From Mycetocola spongiae (GTDB taxonomy: Bacteria > Actinomycetota > Actinomycetes > Actinomycetales > Microbacteriaceae), in the NCBI RefSeq assembly GCF_020424085.1, contig NZ_CP080203.1:2852001-2916000 (forward strand): DNA of 64,000 nucleotides. Reading direction: 5' to 3'. The position numbers were made by a program, and so were the translations under genes. Shown here piece by piece: positions 7,639 to 15,709 of this stretch (the stretch's first letter is position 1; each line of letters begins with the position of its first letter). The notes beneath the pieces are model-generated. The model saw only the letters and a list, made by a program, of their open reading frames with translations, ran no database searches and was not told where the DNA came from.

Positions 7639-9600
7639 ATGAAAAACCTGTGGCAGTCTCTCGCCCCGACCCGGAGCGAAACCGGAGCACTCGCGGAGGT
7701 GGTGCGCGGATCGCGCACCATCGGCGCCCACGAGGACCTGGTGTTGCACGGCGGCGGTAACTCCTCCATTAAGGACACCGTGACCGATGTCACCGGCGCC
7801 GAGGTAGAGGTGCTCTATGTGAAGGGCAGCGGCTGGAATATGGCCACGATCGAGCCGGCCGGTTTTGCGCCGCTGCGCATGGACCGGCTGCGCGAGCTGC
7901 TGTCGATCGAGTCGATCACCGATAGTGTGCTGGTCAACGAGCTGCGCTGCGCGATGATCCGCTCGGATGCCCCCGATGCGAGCATCGAGGCGCTCCTGCA
8001 CGCGCTGCTTCCCGCGCGCGCTGTACTGCACTCGCATGCCGATGCGATCGTGAGCCTCACCAATCAGGAGAACCCCGAGGCGCTGATCCGGGAGATCTAC
8101 GGCAGCGATGTTGTGGTGATTCCCTATGTCATGCCGGGCTTTGACCTGGCCCGCGTCTGCGCCCGGGTCTGGGCCGAGCAGGCCGGCCCCGATACCCGCG
8201 GAATGGTGCTGCTGAACCACGGGCTATTTACCTTTGGCGACACGATGGAGGAGGCCTATGGCCGCCACGTGGAACTGATCACGCTCGCCGAGGAGCGCCT
8301 GGGCGCGGCCGAGTCCGCCCCCGCCGCCCCCGTGAAGGCGCTGGACCCCGAGCGTATCGCCCGGCTCCGCGGGGAGCTTTCGGCGCAGGCCGGGCGCGCG
8401 CTGATCGTCTCCTCCGATACCGATTCCGAGGTCGCGGCATTTGTGGCCCGGCCGGATCTGGCCTCGGTGGCCTCGCGCGGCCCGGCCACCCCGGATCACG
8501 TGATTCGCACCAAGCGGCTCCCGCTGGTGGGCACCGATATTGCCGGCTATGTGGAGGAGTATCGCGCGTATTTTGAGCGCAATAAGAATCGTTCAAGCGA
8601 GCCGGTGGCGCTGCTGGATCCCACGCCGCGCATCATCCTGGACCCCGGTTTTGGCATGCTCTCGGTGGGCAATACCGTGAAGGATGCCCAGATCGTGCGC
8701 GATATCGCGCGGCATACGTTTAACATCATCGACTCCAGCGAGCGCGTGGGCACCTATACCGCGCTTGGCGAGGGCGACCTCTTTGATGTGGAGTATTGGG
8801 AGCTGGAGCAGGCCAAGCTGCGCATGAGCGGTGCCCCCGCGGAGCTGGCCGGGCAGATCGCCCTGGTCACCGGTGCCTCCTCGGGTATCGGCCGCGGCTG
8901 TGCCGAGTATCTGATGGGCCTCGGGGCCGCCGTGATCGCCGTGGATATCTCGGCCGCGGTGGTGGACCTGCACTCCGATCCGCGCTGGCTCGGCGTACAG
9001 GCCGATGTCTGCGATCCGGCGGGCATGGCCGAGGCGCTGCGCCTGGGCGTGGAGCGTTTTGGTGGCCTGGATATTCTGGTGGTGGCCGCGGGGGTCTTTG
9101 CCCAGAGCTCGCCGATTTCGGAGCTGGATGCCGCCGTGTGGGAGCGCACGTTTGCGATCAACGTGGGCTCGGTGCAGTCGCTCTTTGCGCAGGCCTATCC
9201 GCTGCTCGCGCATGCGCCGGGCTGTGGCAGGGTTGTGGTGATCGGCTCGAAGAACGTGGCAGCACCGGGTCCCGGGGCCGCGGCGTATTCCGCGTCCAAG
9301 GCCGCGCTGACCCAGCTGGCCCGCGTGGCCGCGCTGGAGTGGGCCCCCGCGGGAATCCGCGTGAATACGGTGCACCCGGATGCGGTATTTGATACCGGGC
9401 TGTGGACGGAGGATCTGCTGAATGAGCGGGCCGCCAAATACGGCATGAGCGTGGAGGACTATAAGCGTCGCAACCTGCTCTCGGCCGAGGTGACAAGCAA
9501 AAACGTGGCGCGCATGGTGGGCTCGATGGTCACCGAGACATTTGCCGTGACCACGGGGGCGCAGGTGCCGGTGGATGGTGGCAATGACCGCGTGATCTAG
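7639..9600 (+). CDS. Bifunctional class II aldolase / short-chain dehydrogenase
   Basis: A 653-residue two-domain enzyme. The N-terminal half (about 1-400) is a class II aldolase/adducin domain: phosphate-binding loop HGGGNSS (37-43), a zinc-site motif LHSHADA near 134-140 and NHGLFTFG near 193-200. The C-terminal half (about 410-653) is a short-chain dehydrogenase with TGASSGIG and the catalytic Tyr/Lys in AAYSASKA, ending DGGNDRVI. The same fusion is known in rhamnulose-1-phosphate aldolase/dehydrogenase-type proteins. It probably cleaves a phosphorylated ketose and oxidises or reduces one product. It closes the importer operon; a strong hairpin follows at 9610-9654. Confidence 0.9.
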   Translation: MKNLWQSLAPTRSETGALAEVVRGSRTIGAHEDLVLHGGGNSSIKDTVTDVTGAEVEVLYVKGSGWNMATIEPAGFAPLRMDRLRELLSIESITDSVLVNELRCAMIRSDAPDASIEALLHALLPARAVLHSHADAIVSLTNQENPEALIREIYGSDVVVIPYVMPGFDLARVCARVWAEQAGPDTRGMVLLNHGLFTFGDTMEEAYGRHVELITLAEERLGAAESAPAAPVKALDPERIARLRGELSAQAGRALIVSSDTDSEVAAFVARPDLASVASRGPATPDHVIRTKRLPLVGTDIAGYVEEYRAYFERNKNRSSEPVALLDPTPRIILDPGFGMLSVGNTVKDAQIVRDIARHTFNIIDSSERVGTYTALGEGDLFDVEYWELEQAKLRMSGAPAELAGQIALVTGASSGIGRGCAEYLMGLGAAVIAVDISAAVVDLHSDPRWLGVQADVCDPAGMAEALRLGVERFGGLDILVVAAGVFAQSSPISELDAAVWERTFAINVGSVQSLFAQAYPLLAHAPGCGRVVVIGSKNVAAPGPGAAAYSASKAALTQLARVAALEWAPAGIRVNTVHPDAVFDTGLWTEDLLNERAAKYGMSVEDYKRRNLLSAEVTSKNVARMVGSMVTETFAVTTGAQVPVDGGNDRVI

Positions 9601-9609
9601 GGATCGGCC

Positions 9610-9654
9610 GGCGGGCCCGCGCACCCCTCGGGGCGTGCGGGCCCGCCGTGTTTT
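9610..9654 (+). terminator. Rho-independent terminator of the sugar importer operon
   Basis: Arms 9610-9620 (GGCGGGCCCGC) and 9637-9647 form an 11-bp GC stem, extended inward by CCCC/GGGG, followed by TTTT at 9651-9654. The T run overlaps the -35 box of the next gene. Confidence 0.8.
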
Positions 9655-9681
9655 GACTTTAATATTATATGCGCGCATACT
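9653..9681 (+). promoter_or_regulatory. Promoter with overlapping palindromic operator; predicted leaderless mRNA
   Basis: -35 TTGACT (9653-9658), 17-bp spacer, -10 CATACT (9676-9681). The start ATG is at 9688, only 6 nt after the -10, so transcription should begin at or next to the start codon; no ribosome site is present. The perfect 12-bp palindrome TATGCGCGCATA (9668-9679) overlaps the -10 and is a good candidate operator for the MarR protein encoded by the second gene. Confidence 0.65.
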
Positions 9682-9687
9682 ATTTCC

Positions 9688-10140
9688 ATGACGGTTCTGA
9701 GTAGCTATGTGACCACCACCCACCATTCCTGCGCCGAAATCTACGCGCGCTGGGCCGATCCCGCGACCTGGTCGGACTGGGACCCCGAGGTGGCCTCGGT
9801 GCGGTTCGAGGGCCCCGCGATAGTCGGCGCACGCGGCCGGCTCACCCCTGCCAGCGGCCCGGCGCAGGCATTTATCATTAGCACGCTGCGGCCCGATCGG
9901 GAGTTCACGAACCGCGCGGCACTCCCCGGTGCGCACCTCGAATTTGAGCACCTCGTGGAGCCCGATCCCGCGGGATCGCGCATCTGCGTGACCGTGCGGG
10001 TGCACGGGGCGCTGCGCCCACTCTGGGCCCGGATCCTGCGCCGCCCACTGGGCCCCGCCGCGCGCCTGAGCGTCACCGGGCTACTCGCGGCGCTTCCCGA
10101 GGCGCGCGGTCACACGCTATGCGAGAGGATGGAGCCATGA
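9688..10140 (+). CDS. SRPBCC-family (polyketide cyclase-like) protein
   Basis: A 150-residue protein with the START/SRPBCC layout. It has an early strand-helix segment with AEIYARWADPATWSDWDPEV, a pattern typical of polyketide cyclase/dehydrase-like proteins, and a C-terminal helix (LSVTGLLAALPEA). These small helix-grip proteins bind hydrophobic ligands; no enzymatic residues can be assigned. Its stop overlaps the MarR start (ATGA, 10137-10140), so both are made from one mRNA. The pair may detect and handle a hydrophobic compound. Start ATG 9688 fits the leaderless promoter. Confidence 0.75.
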   Translation: MTVLSSYVTTTHHSCAEIYARWADPATWSDWDPEVASVRFEGPAIVGARGRLTPASGPAQAFIISTLRPDREFTNRAALPGAHLEFEHLVEPDPAGSRICVTVRVHGALRPLWARILRRPLGPAARLSVTGLLAALPEARGHTLCERMEP

Positions 10141-10601
10141 CCCCGCGCCTGAAAACCGATTATCCCGATCCCGCGGGCAGCCCCGGCCTGGCCCTGTGGC
10201 GGGTCACCCACTCCTGGCAGCGCCGGATCCGGGCGGCCCTGGCCCCGCACGGCCTCACCCATGTGCAATTTGTGCTGCTGGCCTCGCTGGCCTGGATGGA
10301 CCACGGCACGCCCGTGACCCAGCGCCGGCTCGCGGAGCTGGCCGGAACCGATGCGATGATGACCTCGCAGGTGCTGCGCGCGCTGGAGGCCCTGGGCCTG
10401 GTGCTGCGCACCCCGCATCCCACGGACCGGCGCGCGATGCTGGTACAGCCCACCGCGGCCGGGATCGAGGCGGCCAACCGGGCCAATGGCGCCGTGGAGG
10501 CGGCGGATCGCGAGTTTTTTGGTGTCCTGGGCGAGGCCGAACTGGGTGCCCTGCTGCGCGGGATGCGCCGGCTGGAGGCCGGGCCCGGCGAGCCCGGCTA
10601 G
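10137..10601 (+). CDS. MarR-family transcriptional regulator
   Basis: A 154-residue MarR protein with a winged helix at about residues 60-100 (RRLAELAGTDAMMTSQVLRALEALGLVLRTPHPTDRRAMLV, including the wing Asp-Arg-Arg). ATG 10137 is chosen because it forms an ATGA overlap with the preceding stop; an upstream in-frame start at 10119 lies inside the previous gene. MarR proteins bind short palindromes as dimers and let go when they bind small aromatic or electrophilic ligands. The palindrome on the operon promoter (9668-9679) suggests autoregulation of the pair. Confidence 0.87.
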   Translation: MTPRLKTDYPDPAGSPGLALWRVTHSWQRRIRAALAPHGLTHVQFVLLASLAWMDHGTPVTQRRLAELAGTDAMMTSQVLRALEALGLVLRTPHPTDRRAMLVQPTAAGIEAANRANGAVEAADREFFGVLGEAELGALLRGMRRLEAGPGEPG

Positions 10602-10615
10602 GCCCCGCACGAACG

Positions 10616-10664
10616 CCGGCGGCCCCGAACCCCGCGGGGTCCGGGGCCGCCGGTGGTGGTTTTT
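10616..10664. terminator. Bidirectional-type terminator hairpin
   Basis: Arms 10616-10633 and 10636-10653 form an 18-bp stem with one mismatch; TTTTT follows at 10660-10664 on the plus strand. It separates the convergent marR and nucleoside hydrolase genes and is immediately next to the hydrolase stop codon. Confidence 0.75.
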
Positions 10665-11649
10665 AGTCGCGCGGGAGCGCGTTGGAGAAGTCCAGGATGC
10701 GCTGCAGCAGGATCGGGGCCAGCGGAACATCGGTATCCAGCACCACGCGCGTGCGCACGCCGGGGGTGTCCACCGTGCCCAGGCGCTGGGCGCGCAGATC
10801 GCAGATGGTCTGGCCGCGGCCCGGGCCATCGGTGGTATCCACCACCATGTCCACGGCGGGTGCGCGTGTGGCGGTCACGGTGCCCACCGCGAGGGCCACG
10901 GCGAGCGGATCGTGCAGCGCACAGCTGCGGTGCCCATAAACGCTGACATAGAAGTTGAAATAAAGATCGAGGATATTACCCAGGGCCTGCGCAAACGGCG
11001 AGGGCGAGGCGAGCAGGGCCTGGCGGTCCTCCTCCGTGAATACGTTTTCCATCGTGACATCCAGCGGCACCAGCACGAGGTCCCACTCGGCCTCCAGCAT
11101 GACCGCAAACGCCTCGGGGTCGTTCCAAATATTGGCCTCGGCCAGCGGGGTCACATTGCCCGGGACCATCGCGGCGCCGCCCATCAGGGTGACCTCGCGG
11201 ATCAGGCCCGCGAGGGCCGGGTCGCGGCGCAGGGCGTGGGCAATATTGGTGACCGGGCCGATCGTGATCAGTTCCAGCGCGCCGCCGTGCTCATGGGCCA
11301 GGTCGATCAGCAGCTGCGCGGCATCCACCGGGGCCACCTCGCGCCCGGAATCGGGAATCTGGACATCGCCGATGCCGTTATGGCCGTGAATATGCGGAAC
11401 GCCGCCGTTAAACGGGTGGCTCAGCGGATCGTGTGCGCCCAGGGCCACCGGAATATCGGTGCGCCCGGCCAGGGCCAGCAGGTCCAGCGTGTTAATCGCG
11501 CCGCGCTCGGCACTGGTATTGCCGCTCACGGAGCCGATTCCCACCAGCTCAATCTCGGGGGAGGCCAGCAGGAGGGCGAGGGCCAGTGCGTCGTCGATGC
11601 CGGTATCGCAGTCGAGAAAAACGGGGCGGCGTGCGGGTGAGGTGGTCAT
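10663..11649 (-). CDS. Inosine-uridine preferring nucleoside hydrolase
   Basis: A 328-residue nucleoside hydrolase. The calcium-binding motif DCDTGIDDALA is at the N-terminus (about residues 11-21) and NIWNDPEAF and LHDPLA lie further on, as in the IU-NH fold. It cleaves the N-glycosidic bond of ribonucleosides to give base and ribose, normally for salvage. I use ATG 11649, preceded by GGAG about 10 nt upstream; the frame stays open further upstream but without family homology. It stands alone between two terminator-like regions, so expression is probably independent. Confidence 0.9.
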   Translation of the reverse strand: MTTSPARRPVFLDCDTGIDDALALALLLASPEIELVGIGSVSGNTSAERGAINTLDLLALAGRTDIPVALGAHDPLSHPFNGGVPHIHGHNGIGDVQIPDSGREVAPVDAAQLLIDLAHEHGGALELITIGPVTNIAHALRRDPALAGLIREVTLMGGAAMVPGNVTPLAEANIWNDPEAFAVMLEAEWDLVLVPLDVTMENVFTEEDRQALLASPSPFAQALGNILDLYFNFYVSVYGHRSCALHDPLAVALAVGTVTATRAPAVDMVVDTTDGPGRGQTICDLRAQRLGTVDTPGVRTRVVLDTDVPLAPILLQRILDFSNALPRD

Positions 11650-11752
11650 GGGGGAGTGTCTCCGATCCGGATCGGTGGGCGCGGCCTGCTGCCGCGTTCC
11701 GCTCCCAGTGTATTTGCCCGCGGGGCACCCGGCATCCGGAAACGGAAAAAAC

Positions 11753-12427
11753 CTAGGACTCGCCGAGTCCCGTCTCGCGCAGCGTGATATTGAGCCGCCC
11801 GCTCTCCAGCCCGCAGCCGGCGGGCGCGCTTCCCGATTCGATCCGGGTGACCCCGTGATACGCGAGCCGGGACGGCCCACCAAAAACAAAAAGATCCCCC
11901 GAGAGGAGGTCCAGGTCACGATATGGCCGCCCGCGCCCCTCGGTATTTCCCCAGCGGAAACGGCACGCATCGCCGATCGAGAGCGAGACCACCGGGGCCC
12001 GGGAGCGCTCATCGCGGTCCTGATGCATGCCCATGCTGGCGGCGGAATCATAAAAATTCACGAGCGCCGTATCGGGGGTATAGGCCGCACCCGCGGCGGG
12101 ATCTCCCGTGGCCTCGGTCACCGCGCGGCGGCCCAATTGCAGCAGCCACTCGGGGAAATCCAGCACCCGGTTGCCGTTCACGTCCACCGCCTCGCGGCTA
12201 TAGGCATAGGGTCGCCAGTGCCAGCCCAGGCAGACCGTGCGCACCGACATCGGGTAGGCACCGATCCGGGCCGCGCGCGGGGGAACCGGGCCGCGCGCCC
12301 ACTCGCGAAACCGCTCCACGATCCAGTGCTGCTGCTCCAGCGTGAGCCAGCCCGGAATATGGGTGGCCCCGGGGGAGGGGGTGCTGCGCTCGCGCGGCAG
12401 AAAATCCCCTGAAAACAGCGTGCTCAT
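11753..12427 (-). CDS. alkB: AlkB-like 2-oxoglutarate/Fe(II) DNA dioxygenase
   Basis: A 224-residue AlkB-family protein. Iron ligands are visible as MHQDRDE (His and Asp) and the distal His in YHGVTR; 2-oxoglutarate-binding Arg residues are in RLNITLRETG near the C-terminus. It would oxidatively demethylate 1-methyladenine and 3-methylcytosine in DNA, releasing formaldehyde. The ATG overlaps the ogt stop (ATGA, 12424-12427), so it is the third gene of a sigma-ogt-alkB operon. The coupling of direct reversal by Ogt and oxidative reversal by AlkB under one ECF sigma factor points to an alkylation response. Confidence 0.88.
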   Translation of the reverse strand: MSTLFSGDFLPRERSTPSPGATHIPGWLTLEQQHWIVERFREWARGPVPPRAARIGAYPMSVRTVCLGWHWRPYAYSREAVDVNGNRVLDFPEWLLQLGRRAVTEATGDPAAGAAYTPDTALVNFYDSAASMGMHQDRDERSRAPVVSLSIGDACRFRWGNTEGRGRPYRDLDLLSGDLFVFGGPSRLAYHGVTRIESGSAPAGCGLESGRLNITLRETGLGES

Positions 12428-13011
12428 CGCGCGTGCTCCAGTTCCAGCAGCGCGGTTTTGGCCTCCAGCCCGCCGATATAGCCGCCGAGGCCCCCATCGG
12501 TGCGCAGCACCCGGTGGCAGGGCAGGACAATCGGCAGGGGGTTGGTGGCACATGCGGAGCCCACCGCGCGCATGGCCCGCGGATTCCCCACGCGCCCCGC
12601 CACCTCGCGATAGGTGAGGGTATGGCCGTACCCGATATGCGGGAGAAACTCCTGCACGATGCGGCGGAACGGGGTGGAGAGGGTGTGATCCAGTGGCACT
12701 GAAAATCCCGTGCGCGTGCCGGAAAAATACTCCTCCAGCTGGGTGGCCACGGCGTCCAGGCGGGCGGGTGCGTGGAGGATGCGCGGGCCGATCCTTGTGG
12801 CCAGGTCCTCCAGCACGGCATCGTGATCCTCGCGGGCAAACGCCACGCGGATCAGCCCGCGCTCCGTGGCCGCCAGCAGCAGGGAACCCACGGGGGTATC
12901 CACGGTGCGATAGCCGATCCCCAGCAGATCGGCGCGCTCGGCCTCCGCGGCCAGCCGGCCGCGCAGTCGCTCAAGTGTCGTGGCCTCGGTTTGCGGTGGT
13001 AGCCAGGTCAT
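12424..13011 (-). CDS. ogt: Methylated-DNA-[protein]-cysteine S-methyltransferase
   Basis: A 195-residue O6-alkylguanine-DNA alkyltransferase. The acceptor motif LPCHRVLR with the active Cys is near residue 160, followed by GGYIGGLEAK; the DNA-binding helix-turn-helix is TYREVAGRVGNPRAMRAVGSACATNP. It transfers the alkyl group from O6-methylguanine to its own Cys, a suicide repair. ATG 13011 overlaps the sigma-factor stop and its own stop overlaps alkB. The N-terminal extension (MTWLPPQTEATTLERLRGRLAAEAERADLLG) is slightly longer than minimal Ogt. A regulatory Ada-type N-domain is absent; the sigma factor may supply that control. Confidence 0.92.
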   Translation of the reverse strand: MTWLPPQTEATTLERLRGRLAAEAERADLLGIGYRTVDTPVGSLLLAATERGLIRVAFAREDHDAVLEDLATRIGPRILHAPARLDAVATQLEEYFSGTRTGFSVPLDHTLSTPFRRIVQEFLPHIGYGHTLTYREVAGRVGNPRAMRAVGSACATNPLPIVLPCHRVLRTDGGLGGYIGGLEAKTALLELEHAR

Positions 13012-13499
13012 CTCAGGGGTCCCTTCGTGTGGTGGTGGGTGCGCAGCGTGGCCACGCCCGCGGAGCCGGCGCGGCGCGCGGCCTCGGCGCTGCCCCCGAT
13101 CAGTGCGGCCACCTCGGAATAGGGCAGCCCCCCAAAATAGTGATAGCTCAGGGCGAGGCGCTGGCGTTCGGGCAGCGCGCGCACCGCCGCCCAGAGCTCG
13201 TGTTCCTCCCCCGGGATGCCCCGCGTGGAGGCGGTCTCGGGGAGGTGCTCCACGGTGATCGCGCGGCGGGCCCGGGAGCGCGTGATATCGATGGCCTTGC
13301 GATGCGCGATGGTCACCAACCAGGCCTCGATATTGGTGTCCTCGGGCAGCGTGGGCCACGCGCGCAGGGCCGCCATAAAGGTTTCGGACCACGCATCCTC
13401 GGCATCGGCATGCGCGCCGAGCACGCCGCGGCACACCCGAAGCACCATGTCTTGATGCTCGGTGACCACCGTTTCAAAGATCCGTTTCATGTTCATCAC
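13008..13499 (-). CDS. ECF-type RNA polymerase sigma factor
   Basis: A 163-residue sigma-70 family ECF protein with region 2 (DMVLRVCRGVLGAHADAEDAWSETFMAALRAW, then IEAWLVTIAHRKAIDITRSRARR) and region 4 (LPERQRLALSYHYFGGLPYSEVAALIGGSAEAARRAG). Region 4 is intact but the C-terminus is short. No anti-sigma gene is adjacent. Its stop overlaps the ogt start (ATGA), so it is made together with the repair enzymes it presumably controls. Start candidates are ATG 13499, 13496 and 13490. How it senses alkylation, and whether it self-activates, is not visible. Confidence 0.88.
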   Translation of the reverse strand: MMNMKRIFETVVTEHQDMVLRVCRGVLGAHADAEDAWSETFMAALRAWPTLPEDTNIEAWLVTIAHRKAIDITRSRARRAITVEHLPETASTRGIPGEEHELWAAVRALPERQRLALSYHYFGGLPYSEVAALIGGSAEAARRAGSAGVATLRTHHHTKGPLR

Positions 13500-13642
13500 A
13501 CTGTAGACGCCGCGGCGGGATAAAACGTGAGGTGCGATTTTGGGTGGCCCGCGCGGAGGTGGGTCTGGCCACGATGCCGCTCCCGGGTGTAGGTTTCAGG
13601 AAACACGTGAGGCCCATACCTCTCGGAGGGAGAGAACAGATC

Positions 13643-13840
13643 ATGACCGAAGAAACTCCGAAGCCCGGCGTCCAGGTAAAGCCCGGCCCGCATCTGCACC
13701 GCTCCACCGCGCCCGCCGCACGGCGCCCGGCCGATCACGAATCCGATCCGGCGCATGATGCCCGGGTGGGAAGCGACTGGTCGGATGAGGGCGGCGCGAC
13801 GCCCGAGGGTCCCGCCACGCATACAGGTTCCACCCGCTAG
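13643..13840 (+). CDS. Small hydrophilic hypothetical protein
   Basis: A 65-residue protein read from ATG 13643, preceded by a strong purine-rich ribosome site (GGAGGGAGAG, 13625-13634). It is rich in Pro, Asp, His and Gly, has no membrane segment or recognisable domain, and is probably disordered. It is divergent from the ECF sigma-ogt-alkB operon and shares a 143-nt promoter region with it, which raises the possibility of shared control. Function unknown. Longer readings from upstream starts lack a ribosome site. Confidence 0.6.
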   Translation: MTEETPKPGVQVKPGPHLHRSTAPAARRPADHESDPAHDARVGSDWSDEGGATPEGPATHTGSTR

Positions 13841-13906
13841 CCCGGCCCCCTTTTCACGCCGTCTCGGGCCCGATAATATGGGTCCGAGACGGAAGTGGGA
13901 CATCCC

Positions 13907-14557
13907 ATGTATGAAGGTTCGGCACCGGAGATAGCCCCGGCCACGCGGATACTGGCGGTGGTGCGCCTGGCCCTGATTGCCCTGGTGGCGGCGGCGATTG
14001 CGGCCACGTTCATCGAAACCTCCTCCCGGGAAACGGTAAACCCGCTGAACTTCTTCGGATATTTCACGATGCAGGGAAATATCCTCATGGTCTTTGCGCT
14101 GCTGGAGGCAGCGCTGCGCTCGCTCGCGGGCCGCGAACCCACGCGCGGGTGGACGCTGCTGCGCGCCTGCGCGGTGTCCTATATGGCCGTGATCGGTGTG
14201 GTGTATAACACCCTGCTGATCGGCCAGGCCGGCGGGGCCACCGTGCCCTGGGCCAATACCGTGCTGCACGTGATCTTCCCGCTCTATGCGGTGCTGGACT
14301 GGGTGCTCTGCGCCGATCGCAAAGTTATTGCCTGGCGGCGGCTCTGGGTGGCCCTGATCTATCCGGCGGTATGGACCGCGGTAGTCCTCGCCCGCGGTGC
14401 CACCGATGGCTGGGTGCCCTATCCGTTCCTGGACCCGGCGAACGGATATGGCACGGTGGCGCTGTACTGCGTGGGCATCATGATCGTCTTTATCCTCGCG
14501 GCGCTGGGGTCCTTTGCCGCGACACGGATCCCCTCGCTGCGCACGCTGCGGCGCTAG
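13907..14557 (+). CDS. Pr6Pr-like integral membrane protein
   Basis: A 216-residue protein with about six hydrophobic segments (for example ILAVVRLALIALVAAAIAATF, YFTMQGNILMVFALLEAAL, LWVALIYPAVWTAVVLA). The features FFGYFTMQGNIL, conserved HVIFPLYAVLDW and DPANGYG match what I know as the Pr6Pr family of actinobacterial membrane proteins, whose function is not established. I prefer ATG 13907 with GGAAGTGGG upstream; GTG 13895 is an alternative. It meets the glycosyltransferase gene tail to tail, overlapping four bases at the stops. Confidence 0.72.
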   Translation: MYEGSAPEIAPATRILAVVRLALIALVAAAIAATFIETSSRETVNPLNFFGYFTMQGNILMVFALLEAALRSLAGREPTRGWTLLRACAVSYMAVIGVVYNTLLIGQAGGATVPWANTVLHVIFPLYAVLDWVLCADRKVIAWRRLWVALIYPAVWTAVVLARGATDGWVPYPFLDPANGYGTVALYCVGIMIVFILAALGSFAATRIPSLRTLRR

Positions 14558-15636
14558 TCCCGCTCCGGGCCCACGATCCGGGTCATGGTATCCAGGAGGG
14601 CCTGCGCCGAGGCGGTCCAGGAGAAACGACCAATATGCTCGAGCCCCAGCCGCACGCGCTCGGCGCGCAGCGCGGCGTCATCGAGCTCGGTGACCCGCGC
14701 GGCAAAATCCCGCGGATCGCGGGCGGCAAAAAAGCCGGCGCCCTCGCCCGCGACCTCGCGGAAGATGGGCATATCGCTGGCCACCGCGGGCACCCCGAGC
14801 TCAAGCGCCTCCGCGAGGGGCAGGCCGTAGCCCTCGTCGAGGCTCGCGGTGACCAGCACGGCGTTATCGCGCAGCGCGGCCAGATACTCCTCATCGCTAA
14901 CGCCGTTATGGAACGTGATATTGGCGCCCGCGGGGGCAAGCGCGTTGAGCTCGGCGCGGCGGGCGGGGGAGATCCGGCTGAGCAGGTGCAGCGTGTGTTC
15001 GGGCAGGAACTCCATGCCGCGAATCAGGGTCTCGACGTTTTTATAGTCCATAAAGGAGCCCATATACACCAGATTGCGCGGAGCGCGGGAGATATCGGCG
15101 AGTGGGGCATCCTCGCGCGGCTGCGGCGCATTGGGGATGACCACCACGGGGCGTTTGGTCAGGCGTACCCGCTCAAAATCGCGCGCGGTGGTCTCACTCA
15201 CGGTGGCCACCGCATCCGCGTGATTCAGCGTGATGCGCTGCGGAATATAGCTCAGGTGAAAGAGCCGCCAGCCGAGCCGGATGGGCCAGGCCAGATCGCG
15301 CGGGGGAGTGCGGTGGCGATAGTAGATCATGTCGTGCAGGGTCAGGATCAGGCCAAAGCGTCGCCCGCCCGTGCCCATCGTCTGCATCGGGGAGAAAACC
15401 ACCTCGGGGTTATAGCGGTTGAGGATGCGCGCGGTGAAGGGCTCCCGGATGGAGGTGGGAGCGTGGATCTTCAGCACGCTCGCGCCCTCCGGGAGGCTCG
15501 CGCGCTGGCGGTCGTCGTGAATGAGGAAGGTGACCGGGGCCAGATAGGCCAGGGCCTCGCCGAGAGAGGCGGAATAGCGGCTGATCCCGTCGTGGAAATC
15601 GGTCCGGATATAGCGCGCGTCAAAGAGGATCCTCAT
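14554..15636 (-). CDS. Glycosyltransferase family 4-like
   Basis: A 360-residue GT-B glycosyltransferase. The N-terminal half has a glycine-containing donor loop (RTDFHDGISRYSASLGEAL) and the C-terminal half has the family signature ASLDEGYGLPLAEALELGVPAVASD (about residues 260-285) with the E-x7-E-like arrangement and YMGSFMDYKNVETLI. It would transfer a nucleotide-activated sugar to a glycan, lipid or protein at the cytoplasmic membrane. It stands alone, convergent with the Pr6Pr gene and divergent from the Cys-rich protein. The acceptor is unknown; a cell-envelope role is likely. Confidence 0.88.
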   Translation of the reverse strand: MRILFDARYIRTDFHDGISRYSASLGEALAYLAPVTFLIHDDRQRASLPEGASVLKIHAPTSIREPFTARILNRYNPEVVFSPMQTMGTGGRRFGLILTLHDMIYYRHRTPPRDLAWPIRLGWRLFHLSYIPQRITLNHADAVATVSETTARDFERVRLTKRPVVVIPNAPQPREDAPLADISRAPRNLVYMGSFMDYKNVETLIRGMEFLPEHTLHLLSRISPARRAELNALAPAGANITFHNGVSDEEYLAALRDNAVLVTASLDEGYGLPLAEALELGVPAVASDMPIFREVAGEGAGFFAARDPRDFAARVTELDDAALRAERVRLGLEHIGRFSWTASAQALLDTMTRIVGPERD

Positions 15637-15667
15637 ATACGGATCGTATCAGTGTGACCCTCGACCG

Positions 15668-15683
15668 ATACCCCCTGGGGTAT
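15668..15683. promoter_or_regulatory. CsoR/FrmR-type palindrome upstream of small Cys-rich gene
   Basis: ATACCCC-CT-GGGGTAT is a perfect 7-bp inverted repeat. It has the A/T-rich ends and C-tract/G-tract form typical of operators for the CsoR/RcnR/FrmR repressor family. It overlaps a -10-like TATATT (15681-15686) and lies 26 nt before the TTG start at 15710. A related palindrome precedes the csoR-like gene at 43841-43857. Confidence 0.5.
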
Positions 15684-15709
15684 ATTGGGGGAAACGAAGG
15701 AGAATCATC

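Noticed and set aside
11650-12051. Upstream extension of the nucleoside hydrolase
   Set aside because: The extension has no homology and crosses the alkB gene; ATG 11649 has a ribosome site.
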